Positions 10,786 through 20,762 are shown, counted from the stretch's first letter. The stretch: DNA of 35,939 nt from an uncultured Pelagibacteraceae bacterium (GCA_902609235.1 CACLRF010000008.1:1-35939); one strand, 5' to 3'. Made by a program: numbers and translations. The notes: generated from the sequence alone by a model not told the origin.

Positions 10786-11337
10786 ATGTTTGACGAAAAG
10801 TCGTACAGCATTAAAATGGACAAAGCCATTGAGGTTTTTTTAAAAGAACTATCTTCACTTAGAACAGGCAGAGCTAACGCTTCAATGCTAGATTTGATAA
10901 AAGTTGATGTGTATGGTCAACAAATGCCTATAAATCAAATTGGTAGTATAACAACTCCTGAACCAAGAATGATAAACATACAAGTTTGGGATGCAAACAA
11001 CGTAACATTAGTCGATGCTGCAATTAAAAAATCAGATTTAGGTTTAAATCCTCAAATTGATGGTCAATTAATTAGACTTCCAGTACCAGAACTTAACGAA
11101 GAAAGAAGGATGGAATTAAAAAAATTAATAAAATCGATTGGTGAAAAATGTAAAGTCTCAATTAGAAATATTCGTAGAGAAGCAAACGAGGAATTAAAAA
11201 AAATTTTAAAAGCTAAAGAAATTGGTGAAGATGAAGAAAAGTCATTTGAAAAAAATGTTCAAACAATTACTGATGACCACATCAAAACTGTAGATGAAAA
11301 GGTTTCTTTGAAAGAAAAAGAAATAATGACAATCTAA
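10786..11337 (+). CDS. frr: Ribosome recycling factor
   Basis: LSSLRTGRANASMLD, YGQQMPINQIGSITTPEPRMI, LNEERRMELKKLIKS motifs. Confidence 0.96.
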   Translation: MFDEKSYSIKMDKAIEVFLKELSSLRTGRANASMLDLIKVDVYGQQMPINQIGSITTPEPRMINIQVWDANNVTLVDAAIKKSDLGLNPQIDGQLIRLPVPELNEERRMELKKLIKSIGEKCKVSIRNIRREANEELKKILKAKEIGEDEEKSFEKNVQTITDDHIKTVDEKVSLKEKEIMTI

Positions 11338-12012
11338 ATGAATCCTCTCAATCATGTAGCTATCATAATGGATGGCAATGGGAGATGGGGCTTAAAACAT
11401 AAGAATTCAAGAAACGAAGGACATCGAGCTGGTTTAATAACAATTGAAAATATTTTAAAGGAAACCATAAGACAGAAAATTAAGTTTATCACATTATTTA
11501 CTTTTTCTACTGAAAATTGGAGAAGACCACATAAAGAAAAAAAGTATTTGTTTAGATTATTAGAAAACTTTCTACTTAATAAGATTGATAATCTTAATAA
11601 AAAAAATATTAAGCTTAAAATTATTGGTTACAAAAATTTTTCTCCAGAGTTAAATAAATTATTAAGAGACTCAGAAAATTTAACAGCAAAAAATACAAAA
11701 CTTCAGATTAATTTAGCTTTAAATTATGGATCAAAAATAGAAATAATTGAAACATTTAAAAAATTAAAAAAACTTAAAAAAAAATTTACTTATAACAATG
11801 TATCAAATAACTTGCTAACTAATGGTATTCCAGATCCAGATTTATTAATAAGAACAGGCGATACAAAAAGATTAAGTAATTTTTTACTATGGCAAATCGC
11901 TTATACAGAAATTTACTTTGAAAAAAAGTTATGGCCAGATTTTAAAATATTAGATTATAAAAAAATAATAAAAAAATTTAAATCTACAAAACGAAATTTC
12001 GGAAAAATATAA
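11338..12012 (+). CDS. uppS: Isoprenyl transferase (undecaprenyl diphosphate synthase)
   Basis: HVAIIMDGNGRWG, TLFTFSTENWRRP, DLLIRTGDTKRLSNFLLWQIAYTEIYF motifs. Confidence 0.95.
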   Translation: MNPLNHVAIIMDGNGRWGLKHKNSRNEGHRAGLITIENILKETIRQKIKFITLFTFSTENWRRPHKEKKYLFRLLENFLLNKIDNLNKKNIKLKIIGYKNFSPELNKLLRDSENLTAKNTKLQINLALNYGSKIEIIETFKKLKKLKKKFTYNNVSNNLLTNGIPDPDLLIRTGDTKRLSNFLLWQIAYTEIYFEKKLWPDFKILDYKKIIKKFKSTKRNFGKI

Positions 12013-12641
12013 TGAGTAATGAATTAACTAAAAGAATCTTAAGTTCATTAATATTAATACCAATTTTCCTTTTCTTTATTATTAAGGGTTCATATTTATT
12101 CACAATTTTTTTATTGATTTGCTTAGTTGTAATTTTTTATGAATGGCACATGATGAGTAAAAAAAAATCCTATAGAGTTTTTGGATTTATTTTTTTATCA
12201 ATTTCATTTTACACTATATATAAACTCAGAATTGATAATGATCATTGGTTTTTATTATTTATTACAATGATATGTGTATCAACTGATTTAGGAGGATATG
12301 TATTTGGGAATATATTTAAAGGTCCAAAACTAACTAAAATTAGTCCAAATAAAACATATGCTGGAATGATTGGTGGATATCTATTATCAATATTATCAAC
12401 AATAATTTTTGCTGATTTTTATTTTCGTTATGAACTTTCAATTAAATTGTTTATATTTGTAATGATAATTTCTACCATAAGTCAATTAGGTGACCTCGTT
12501 ATTTCTTATTATAAAAGATTATCAAAAATTAAAGACACTGGAAAAATTATCCCAGGTCATGGTGGATTACTAGATAGAGTAGATGGAATGATATTTGCTT
12601 TTCCATTTTCGTATTTAATTCTTTTAATAGATAATTTATAA
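12012..12641 (+). CDS. cdsA: Phosphatidate cytidylyltransferase
   Basis: C-terminal SQLGDLVISYYKRLSKIKDTGKIIPGHGGLLDRVDG signature; multiple TM helices. Confidence 0.93.
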   Translation: MSNELTKRILSSLILIPIFLFFIIKGSYLFTIFLLICLVVIFYEWHMMSKKKSYRVFGFIFLSISFYTIYKLRIDNDHWFLLFITMICVSTDLGGYVFGNIFKGPKLTKISPNKTYAGMIGGYLLSILSTIIFADFYFRYELSIKLFIFVMIISTISQLGDLVISYYKRLSKIKDTGKIIPGHGGLLDRVDGMIFAFPFSYLILLIDNL

Positions 12642-13826
12642 ATGAAACAAAAAATTGTTATACTCGGATCAACTGGTTCAATTGGAAAAATTCTTTTAGA
12701 TATTGTCCAAAAAAATAAAAAAATTTTTGATATTATTCTCTTAACAGCTAATAAAGATCACAAAACATTATATAACCAAGCCAAAAAATATGGTGTTAAA
12801 AATTTAATTATCACAAATAAAGTAAGTTATAAAATTCTAAAAAAAAAATGCAAAAAAACAAATATAAATGTTTATGATGATTTTAATATACTCAATAAAA
12901 TATTTAAAAAAAAAGTTGATTATACAATGAATTCAATTGTAGGTTTTGCAGGATTAAAACCGACATTAGAAATTATAAAATTTACAAAACAAATAGCTAT
13001 AGCAAATAAAGAATCTATAATTTGTGGATGGAATTTGATTAAAAAAAAATCAATTTTAAATAAAACTAAAATTATTCCTATAGACTCTGAGCATTTCTCA
13101 ATTTGGGCATCTTTAAATAAATTTAAAATTAATAATCGTATAAATCTAAATAAATCAATTCAAAATCTTTATATAACAGCTTCAGGTGGTCCTTTTAGAA
13201 ATACACCTTTTAAAAATTTTAAAAATATTAAAGTAAGTCATGCAATAAAACACCCCACATGGAAAATGGGAAAAAAAATATCAATAGATTCAGCCACGTT
13301 AGTCAATAAATTGTTTGAAGTCATTGAAGCCCAAAGACTTTTTAATATTGATATAAATAAAATCTCAATAAAAATACATCCACAATCATATATACATAGC
13401 ATAATTAAATTTAAAGATGGTTTAATTAAAATTTCTGCTCATGAACCAAATATGTCAATTCCAATTATTAATTCATTGAATAAAACCTTTATCCAAAAAC
13501 CTAAAAGTCAAATAAATTTTAAGATTCTAAATAATTTAAATTTTACTGATGTAGATCAAAAAAAATTTCCAGTAATTAAAATTTTAAAAAAATATCCAAA
13601 CCATAGTTCATTATTTGATACAGCTTTAGTTTCAATCAATGATGAGTTGGTAAATCTTTTTTTAAATAAAAAAATTTCATTTGAAGATATATTTAAGAAT
13701 TTGCTTTATATGTTAAATTTAAAAAGCATTAAAAAATTAAAAAAAATTATACCTAAAAATTATAAAGAAATAAGTGAAATTAATGATTTTGTAAGATTGA
13801 AAACTCAAAAACTATCTATATGTTAA
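12642..13826 (+). CDS. dxr: 1-deoxy-D-xylulose-5-phosphate reductoisomerase
   Basis: ILGSTGSIGK, ANKESIICGW, PIDSEHFSIW, TASGGPFRN, HPTWKMGKKISIDSATLVNK motifs. Confidence 0.96.
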   Translation: MKQKIVILGSTGSIGKILLDIVQKNKKIFDIILLTANKDHKTLYNQAKKYGVKNLIITNKVSYKILKKKCKKTNINVYDDFNILNKIFKKKVDYTMNSIVGFAGLKPTLEIIKFTKQIAIANKESIICGWNLIKKKSILNKTKIIPIDSEHFSIWASLNKFKINNRINLNKSIQNLYITASGGPFRNTPFKNFKNIKVSHAIKHPTWKMGKKISIDSATLVNKLFEVIEAQRLFNIDINKISIKIHPQSYIHSIIKFKDGLIKISAHEPNMSIPIINSLNKTFIQKPKSQINFKILNNLNFTDVDQKKFPVIKILKKYPNHSSLFDTALVSINDELVNLFLNKKISFEDIFKNLLYMLNLKSIKKLKKIIPKNYKEISEINDFVRLKTQKLSIC

Positions 13827-16066
13827 AATTAATGATTAAATATTTTTTATTTTTCTTAATTTTCCTTGTGAAAATTTCTTTTGCAAGTGCAGAAATTGTA
13901 AAATCAATTTCTGTTAATGGAAATGACAGAATTACTGATGAAACTATAATTGTTTTTTCGAAAGTAGATATTGGTGATAATTTAATTATTAACGATCTAA
14001 ATGATATTATTATAAATCTTTATGAAACTGATTTTTTTAAAAATGTTTCAGTCAATTTAAAAGAAAGCGTTTTAACAATTAATGTAATAGAAAATGATCT
14101 TATTCAATCCGTTAAAATAAATGGAGTAAAAAATAAAAAATTAAAACAAGCTTTGTTAGATCAATTGGTGTTAACTCAGAAGAAATCTTATGTTAATGAA
14201 AGATCTAATGATGAGGTTTTGAAATTATCTAATTTTTTGAAAATTTCTGGATATTATTTCTCTAAAGTTGATTTAAAAGTAGAAAAAAACAACAATAATA
14301 CAGTTAATTTGATTTATGATATTGTTCTTAATAAAAAAGCAGTTATTAAAAAAATAAACTTTTCCGGTCAAAAAATATTTAAATCAAGATTGCTTTCAAG
14401 TGTCATAATAACTGAAGAAAATAAATTTTGGAAATTTTTATCAAAAAAGAAATATTTAAATGAGAATCAGATTCAATTAGATCAAAGATTGTTGAAAAAT
14501 TTTTATTTAAATGAAGGATATTATAATGTCAAAATATCACAAACCAATGCTAATATTATCAATGATAATAATTTTAGTTTAACCTATAATATTGATGCAG
14601 GAAAAAAATTTTTCTTTAATGATTTAAGTTTAGTTATTCCTACAGATTATGATCCCAATAATTTTAAATTTATTCAAGTACTATTAGATGATTTAAAAAA
14701 TCAAGCTTATTCATCAAATAAAATAAATGATTTACTAAATGAAATTGACAATATTGCAGTTACAAAACAGTATGAATTTATAAACGCATCTTTTAGTGAA
14801 AATATTATTGATGGTAATAAAATTAATATAGAATTTGTAATAAATGAAAGTCAAAAATTATACGTAGATAGAATTAATATCTTAGGAAATGATATTACTA
14901 ATGAAACTGTTATACGAAATCTTTTAATTGTTGACGAAGGTGATCCTCTAAATGAAATTTTAAATAATAAATCAAAAAACAATATTAAAAGTAGTGGTTT
15001 ATTTTCAAAAGTTGATTATAAAATTTTAGATACAAATAATGAATTTAAAAAAGATATTCAAATTACAGTTACAGAACAACCCACTGGTGAAATTTCGGCT
15101 GGGGCTGGTTACGGTACTTCTGGACAAACATTTTCATTTGGTATTAAGGAAAATAATTTTTTAGGAAATGCAACAAAACTAAATACTAATTTGTCGATCA
15201 CCTCAAAATCAGTTAAAGGTGGATTTAATGTTATTATACCCAATTATAATTACAGTGATAAATCATTAAGATTGAATTTATCAAGGGCAACTAATGATTT
15301 TTTAAGCACATCTGGATTTAAAAATACTATTACAAATTTTACACTGGGTACTGGTTTTGAGCACAAACAGGATTTATTTTTTACGCCATTAATTGTTTTT
15401 GAAGCAGAAGATTTGACTACTGATAGTACGGCTTCAGCTGCCCTTAAAAAACAAGATGGTAATTATAATACCATTGAATTAGATTATAGTTTTTTATACG
15501 ATAAAAGGGATCAATCTTTTAGACCAACTGACGGATATTTCTCAAGATTTAATCAGACCTTACCTCTTGTATCAAATGATTATTCATTATCTAATACTTA
15601 TGATTTTAAAACTTATCATCAAATTACCGAAAATACGGTATCAAATCTTTCGTTTCATATATCAGCAATTAATTCTTTAGATGGAGGTGATGTAAGGGTA
15701 TCAGACAGAGTATATCTATCTTCTAGAAAGTTGAGAGGTTTTGAACCAGGAAAAATTGGACCTAAAGATAATCTAGATTTTATTGGCGGGAATTATGCTT
15801 CAGCGGCTTCATTACAAACTACACTACCAACTTTCTTGCCTGAATTAGAGTCAGTGGATTTTAATATTTTTCTTGATGCTGGAAATCTTTGGGGTGTCGA
15901 CTATGATAGTAGCTTAGACAATAGCAAGATAAGATCATCCACAGGTTTATCAATTGATTGGTTAACACCTGTTGGTCCTTTAAATTTTGTTTTTGCTCAA
16001 CCAATCACAAAAGCTAGTACAGATATCGAACAAACTTTTAGATTTGACATAGGCACAACTTTTTAA
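13820..16066 (+). CDS. bamA: Outer membrane protein assembly factor BamA
   Basis: N-terminal signal peptide, repeated POTRA-like domains, C-terminal Omp85 barrel (SSRKLRGFEPGKIGP..., terminal F). Confidence 0.93.
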   Translation: MLKLMIKYFLFFLIFLVKISFASAEIVKSISVNGNDRITDETIIVFSKVDIGDNLIINDLNDIIINLYETDFFKNVSVNLKESVLTINVIENDLIQSVKINGVKNKKLKQALLDQLVLTQKKSYVNERSNDEVLKLSNFLKISGYYFSKVDLKVEKNNNNTVNLIYDIVLNKKAVIKKINFSGQKIFKSRLLSSVIITEENKFWKFLSKKKYLNENQIQLDQRLLKNFYLNEGYYNVKISQTNANIINDNNFSLTYNIDAGKKFFFNDLSLVIPTDYDPNNFKFIQVLLDDLKNQAYSSNKINDLLNEIDNIAVTKQYEFINASFSENIIDGNKINIEFVINESQKLYVDRINILGNDITNETVIRNLLIVDEGDPLNEILNNKSKNNIKSSGLFSKVDYKILDTNNEFKKDIQITVTEQPTGEISAGAGYGTSGQTFSFGIKENNFLGNATKLNTNLSITSKSVKGGFNVIIPNYNYSDKSLRLNLSRATNDFLSTSGFKNTITNFTLGTGFEHKQDLFFTPLIVFEAEDLTTDSTASAALKKQDGNYNTIELDYSFLYDKRDQSFRPTDGYFSRFNQTLPLVSNDYSLSNTYDFKTYHQITENTVSNLSFHISAINSLDGGDVRVSDRVYLSSRKLRGFEPGKIGPKDNLDFIGGNYASAASLQTTLPTFLPELESVDFNIFLDAGNLWGVDYDSSLDNSKIRSSTGLSIDWLTPVGPLNFVFAQPITKASTDIEQTFRFDIGTTF

Positions 16067-16596
16067 TGAAAATTTTAAAATTTGTCTTTTTATCTATTTT
16101 TTGTATTTATTCAAATTTTTCTTATGCAGAAATATTTTTTATAGACATAGATAAAATTATTAATCAGACAAATGTAGGTAAGTACATAAATAAAGAATTT
16201 GAAAATGCTAAAAAGATAAATAATGCTAAAAATTTAGAAAATAAGAATAAACTTATTGAAAGAGAAGAAAGTTTAATTGCTCAAAAAGATATTTTGGATA
16301 AAGATGAATTTAATAATAAATTAAGTATATTTAAAAAAGATGTGAGTGATTTTAATCGGTTAAATCAAAAGACAAATAAAGATCTACAAAATAAATTACT
16401 AAATAATAAAGCTAATTTTTTAAAATTGATAGAACCAATATTACTTGATTATGTTGCCGAAAATAATATTACATACCTTTTACAAAAAAAACATATAATC
16501 GTTGGACATAATGATTTAAATAAAACTTTAGATATAATAAAACTTGTAGATAAAAAAATTAATATTTCGAATTTTAATGACTCAATCTCTAAATAA
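16066..16596 (+). CDS. skp: OmpH/Skp family periplasmic chaperone
   Basis: Signal peptide, charged coiled-coil centre, ...EPILLDYVAENNITYLLQKKHII; located after bamA. Confidence 0.75.
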   Translation: MKILKFVFLSIFCIYSNFSYAEIFFIDIDKIINQTNVGKYINKEFENAKKINNAKNLENKNKLIEREESLIAQKDILDKDEFNNKLSIFKKDVSDFNRLNQKTNKDLQNKLLNNKANFLKLIEPILLDYVAENNITYLLQKKHIIVGHNDLNKTLDIIKLVDKKINISNFNDSISK

Positions 16597-17026
16597 AAAA
16601 CAAATAATTGATCTTTTGCCTCATAGAGAGCCAATGTTATTAATTGATGAGCTTATTAATATAAAGAAACTTCATTCTGCAACAGCGATTGTTAATGTTA
16701 AAAGAGATAGTTTTTTTGTACAGGGTCATTTTCCAGATCAACCGGTGATGCCTGGTGTTTTAATAGTAGAGGCTTTTGGACAAGCCGCCGCCGCTTTAAC
16801 TGCTTTTGGAATTGATAAAAAAGAATATGAAAATAAATTAGTTTTTTTAATGGGTGTTGATAAGGCTCGTTTTAGAAATCCAGTTATTCCAAGCTGTACA
16901 CTAGAATTAAATGTTGAAGCTATCAGATCCCATGGGCGTGTTTGGAAATACAAAGGAGAAGCTTTTGTTGAAGGAAAAAAAATGGCAGATGCTCAATGGT
17001 CTGCGACTATAGTTGATAGAAAATAA
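16577..17026 (+). CDS. fabZ: 3-hydroxyacyl-[acyl-carrier-protein] dehydratase FabZ
   Basis: IIDLLPHREPMLLID, GHFPDQPVMPGVLIVEAFGQAAA motifs. Confidence 0.96.
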   Translation: MTQSLNKKQIIDLLPHREPMLLIDELINIKKLHSATAIVNVKRDSFFVQGHFPDQPVMPGVLIVEAFGQAAAALTAFGIDKKEYENKLVFLMGVDKARFRNPVIPSCTLELNVEAIRSHGRVWKYKGEAFVEGKKMADAQWSATIVDRK

Positions 17027-17061
17027 TCAGTAATATTTATTGATAAGTATTAAATCATTGT

Positions 17062-17080
17062 TTTGATAAAAAGTATCAAA
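17062..17080 (+). repeat. Inverted repeat abutting the lpxD start codon
   Basis: TTTGATA (17062-17068) - AAAAG - TATCAAA (17074-17080); perfect 7-bp stem whose last base is the A of the lpxD ATG. Confidence 0.6.
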
Positions 17081-18060
17081 TGACTAATCCATTTTTTCAT
17101 AACAGTGGCCCTTTAAAATTAGAAAAGATTTTAAACAATATTAAAGTTGAAAATAATTTTAAAAATTTGGACGATGAAATTTTTGATATTAAAGACCTTG
17201 TTACAGCATCAACCAACGAAATTACATTTTTTCACTCAAAAAAATATCAGTCAGAAGCCTCAACTACTAATGCCGGTTACTGTATAACAACCAATATATT
17301 ATCTAATATTCTTCCTAAAACATGCAAACCACTAGAAGTTGATAATGTTCTTGTGTCGACAGCAATGATTACCTCATTGTTTTATCCTGACGCTGTGACA
17401 GATGATTTTGACATTAATACTTTGGATATTGAAAAAACTTCTTTCAATAATTCTGTAAATCATGGTCAAAATATATTAATCGGCAAAAATGTAAAAATAG
17501 GAAAAAATTGTTCAATTGGTCATAACACAATTATTGAAAGTAATGTTATTATTGGTGATAACTGCTCAATAGGGTCAAATGTTATTATTAGAAATACATT
17601 AATCAAAAACAATGTTTCAATATTAGATGGTTGCGTTATTGGAAAAAAGGGATTTGGTTTTTTTCCCAATAAACAAAGTAATATTCGTTACCCACATATT
17701 GGTGTTGTAATAATTGAAGATAATTGTGAGATTGGATGTGGTTCCACAATAGATAGAGGTTCTTTATCAAATACTATAATTGGTAAAAATACTTTCCTAG
17801 ATAATCAAGTTCATATAGCTCATAATAACAAAATTGGTGAAAATTGTATTATTGCAGGACAGGTTGGTTTTGCTGGTAGTTCTACCCTTGGAAATAATGT
17901 TATGATTGGTGGTCAGGCAGGAATATCAGGACATTTGAAAGTAGGAAGCAATGTACAAATAGGTGGTGGTTCAGGAGTGATCAAAGATATCCCTGATAAT
18001 ACTAAAGTCATGGGTTATCCAGCTAAAGATTTAAAAAAATTTATTAAGGAAAGTAAATGA
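17080..18060 (+). CDS. lpxD: UDP-3-O-acylglucosamine N-acyltransferase
   Basis: Left-handed beta-helix hexapeptide repeats; GFGFFPN, RGSLSNTIIGKNTFLDNQVHIAHNN motifs. Confidence 0.94.
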   Translation: MTNPFFHNSGPLKLEKILNNIKVENNFKNLDDEIFDIKDLVTASTNEITFFHSKKYQSEASTTNAGYCITTNILSNILPKTCKPLEVDNVLVSTAMITSLFYPDAVTDDFDINTLDIEKTSFNNSVNHGQNILIGKNVKIGKNCSIGHNTIIESNVIIGDNCSIGSNVIIRNTLIKNNVSILDGCVIGKKGFGFFPNKQSNIRYPHIGVVIIEDNCEIGCGSTIDRGSLSNTIIGKNTFLDNQVHIAHNNKIGENCIIAGQVGFAGSSTLGNNVMIGGQAGISGHLKVGSNVQIGGGSGVIKDIPDNTKVMGYPAKDLKKFIKESK

Positions 18061-18833
18061 TACATAAAACAGCAATAATTGATCCAAGCGCAAAGATTGC
18101 ATCAAATGTTGAAATTGGTCCATTTTGTGTAATTGGCCCGAATGTAGAAATTGATGAAAATACTATTATTCATTCCCATGTAAACATTTCCGTAAGTGCT
18201 AAAATTGGGAAGGGAAATAAAATTTATCCTTTTGTTTCAATTAATGATCCACAGGACTTGAAATATAAAGGTGAACCTACAAATCTGGTAATAGGTGACA
18301 ATAATAAAATTAGAGAATATGTAACAATAAATCCTGGAACAGCAGGCGGTGGTGGTAAAACAGTTATTGGAAATAACTGTTTATTTATGATTTCATCACA
18401 TATCGCACATGACTGCCAAGTTGGAAATAATGTAATAATTGCCAACAATGTACCTTTAGGAGGCCATGCTATTATAGAAGATAATGTTGTTATTGGGGGC
18501 AATTCTGCAGTCCAACAATTCACAAGAATTGGAAAAATGGCAATGATCGGAGGAATGACAGGGGTATTACATGACGTTATACCTTATGGACTGTCTACAG
18601 GAAATAGAAATTCATTACAAGGATTGAACTTGATAGGATTAAGAAGAGCTAAATTTGAAAATAAAAATATTTTAGGGTTAAGTGAAGCCTATAAAGAAAT
18701 TTTTGCTACAAAAAATATCAATGAAAATATAAGTAAATTAAATGGTTCTTTCCGAGACAATCCTTTAGTTAAAAATGTAATCGACTTTATAACAAAAGAT
18801 AAAAAAAGATCCATTTGTACACCATTTTCATAA
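18057..18833 (+). CDS. lpxA: Acyl-ACP--UDP-N-acetylglucosamine O-acyltransferase
   Basis: IHKTAIIDPSAKI, ISVNDPQDLKYKGEPT-like region, REYVTINPGTAGGGGKTVIG, SSHIAHDCQVGNNVI motifs. Confidence 0.96.
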   Translation: MIHKTAIIDPSAKIASNVEIGPFCVIGPNVEIDENTIIHSHVNISVSAKIGKGNKIYPFVSINDPQDLKYKGEPTNLVIGDNNKIREYVTINPGTAGGGGKTVIGNNCLFMISSHIAHDCQVGNNVIIANNVPLGGHAIIEDNVVIGGNSAVQQFTRIGKMAMIGGMTGVLHDVIPYGLSTGNRNSLQGLNLIGLRRAKFENKNILGLSEAYKEIFATKNINENISKLNGSFRDNPLVKNVIDFITKDKKRSICTPFS

Positions 18834-18834
18834 A

Positions 18835-19629
18835 ATGATAGGATTAATTTTTGGTGATACTGACTTTCCAAATAAAATTCTTAAAACGATAATAAAAAGG
18901 AAAATAAAGTATTTAATAATAGATTTATCAAAATCAAAGAAATTTAAGAAAGATAAAAAATCTTATTCGGTATCCATTGGCCAATTCGGAAAAATTATTA
19001 GTATACTTAAGGAAAATAACTGTAAAAAAGTCTTATTTGCTGGGAAAGTAAATAAACCTAACTTTTCTAAATTAAAATTAGATTTAAAGGGAATCTATTA
19101 CATCCCAAGAATAATAAAAGCTTCAAAACTTGGAGATGCTGCTATACTTAAAGAAATTATTAAAATATTAACTCAAAATAAGATTAAAACTGAAAATTCA
19201 CTAATATTTAACCCCGAACTATCATTAAAGAAAGGAAATTTTTCGAAGATTAGGCCAAATAAGCAAGATCAATTAGATATAAAAAAGGCAATAAAAACTT
19301 TAAATAATTTAAGAAAATATAATTTTAGTCAAGGCGTTGTAGTTAGGAACAAAAAGATAGTTTCTATTGAAGGAAAAGGTGGAACCAAAAAAATGCTTGA
19401 AAAAAGCAGAAGCAAAAAATTTAGGAATCATGGTGTTTTAGTAAAGCTTCCAAAAAAGAAACAAGATCTTAGAGTCGATCTACCTACCATAGGATTAAAG
19501 ACTTTAAAACAAAGTAAAACTGCTGGATTGAAAGGGATTGTTGTTAAAAATAAACAACATGTTCTTTTAGATAAAACCAAATGTATTAACTTTGCTAATA
19601 AAAATAAGATGTTTATTTTAGTAAAATGA
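18835..19629 (+). CDS. lpxI: UDP-2,3-diacylglucosamine diphosphatase LpxI (DUF1009)
   Basis: GQFGKIISILKENNCKKVLFAGKVNKP, GDAAILKEI, C-terminal VDLPTIGLKTLKQSKTAGLKGIVVKN; sits between lpxA and lpxB. Confidence 0.92.
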   Translation: MIGLIFGDTDFPNKILKTIIKRKIKYLIIDLSKSKKFKKDKKSYSVSIGQFGKIISILKENNCKKVLFAGKVNKPNFSKLKLDLKGIYYIPRIIKASKLGDAAILKEIIKILTQNKIKTENSLIFNPELSLKKGNFSKIRPNKQDQLDIKKAIKTLNNLRKYNFSQGVVVRNKKIVSIEGKGGTKKMLEKSRSKKFRNHGVLVKLPKKKQDLRVDLPTIGLKTLKQSKTAGLKGIVVKNKQHVLLDKTKCINFANKNKMFILVK

Positions 19630-20762
19630 AAAAGATTTTTATACTAACTGGTGAACCTTCTGGAGATAAACTTGCTTCTAAAGTCATATCTAAGCTTCAA
19701 AAAAATAATCCTAATATTGAGTATTCTTGCGTCGGCGGTATACATTTAAATTCATTAGGAATAAAATCTATTTTTGATCTTAAGGAAATTACCTATATTG
19801 GTTTCACAAGTGTTTTGTTAAATATTTTTAAAATAAAAGACAAAATTAACAAAACTGTAGAAGAGATAATAAAATTTAATCCTGATATTTTGTTTAGCGT
19901 GGATAGTCCTGATTTTACATTAAGAGTTGCTGAAAAAGTTAAAAAATTAAATAAAGAGATAAATACTATTCATTATGTAGCACCCCAAGTATGGGTATGG
20001 CGAGAGGGAAGAGTAAAAAAATTTAAAAAGTTTTTAGACCATATTTTGTTATTATTTGATTTTGAAAAAAAATATTTTGATAATGAAAGTATTCCAAATA
20101 CTTTTGTTGGCCATCCATTATTAGAACATGAAACAAAAAATAGAATTGATCTATCCAGTATTATATCAAGTGAGAAAAAAATTATTTCTCTTTTTTGTGG
20201 TAGTAGATCATCTGAAGTAAATTTACTTTTACCAATCTTGATCGATTTTATAAATCTAATGAATAAAAAATTTGATAATTTCACTTTTGTTTTTCATGCA
20301 ACTCATGAAAATAAAAATTTAATCAATGTTAAAATTAATAATACCGATTTAGAAAACGTTGAGGTTGTTTCTGATGAAAATATTAAAAAACAAATATTAA
20401 ATAATTCTACTTTTGCAGTTTCGAAGTCTGGAACAATTTCTCTTGAAATTTGTAATGCAAAAGTTCCCTCTCTAATTATCTATAAAATGAATTTTTTAAA
20501 TTTTTTGATTGTCAAAATGTTGGTAAAAATTAAATTTGCTAACATCATCAATATTATTAATAACAAAGAAATAATTCCAGAATTAATACAAAAAGAGTGT
20601 AATGCTAAAGAAATTTATAATTCTGTTGTTTACTTTTTAAAAAATCCTGAATTAATGAAAAAACAAATTAGTGATTGTGAGGAAACTTTAACTAAAATTA
20701 GATCAAAAACCTCATCTTCTGATGAAGCAGCTTTAGTATTAACTAAGTTTCTTACTAGTTAA
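19626..20762 (+). CDS. lpxB: Lipid-A-disaccharide synthase
   Basis: LTGEPSGDKLASKVI, SVDSPDFTLRVAEKVK, HYVAPQVWVWREGRVKKF, FVGHPLLE motifs. Confidence 0.95.
   Translation: MKKIFILTGEPSGDKLASKVISKLQKNNPNIEYSCVGGIHLNSLGIKSIFDLKEITYIGFTSVLLNIFKIKDKINKTVEEIIKFNPDILFSVDSPDFTLRVAEKVKKLNKEINTIHYVAPQVWVWREGRVKKFKKFLDHILLLFDFEKKYFDNESIPNTFVGHPLLEHETKNRIDLSSIISSEKKIISLFCGSRSSEVNLLLPILIDFINLMNKKFDNFTFVFHATHENKNLINVKINNTDLENVEVVSDENIKKQILNNSTFAVSKSGTISLEICNAKVPSLIIYKMNFLNFLIVKMLVKIKFANIINIINNKEIIPELIQKECNAKEIYNSVVYFLKNPELMKKQISDCEETLTKIRSKTSSSDEAALVLTKFLTS
20739..20762. repeat. Inverted repeat spanning the overlapping stop regions of lpxB and gltX
   Basis: TTAACTA (20739-20745) ... TAGTTAA (20756-20762); each outer end is a stop codon of one convergent gene. 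The + strand continues into TCTTTTT. Confidence 0.5.

Noticed and set aside
18224-18523. 99-aa - strand ORF inside lpxA
   Set aside because: Shadow ORF in hexapeptide-repeat coding DNA; no supporting signals.
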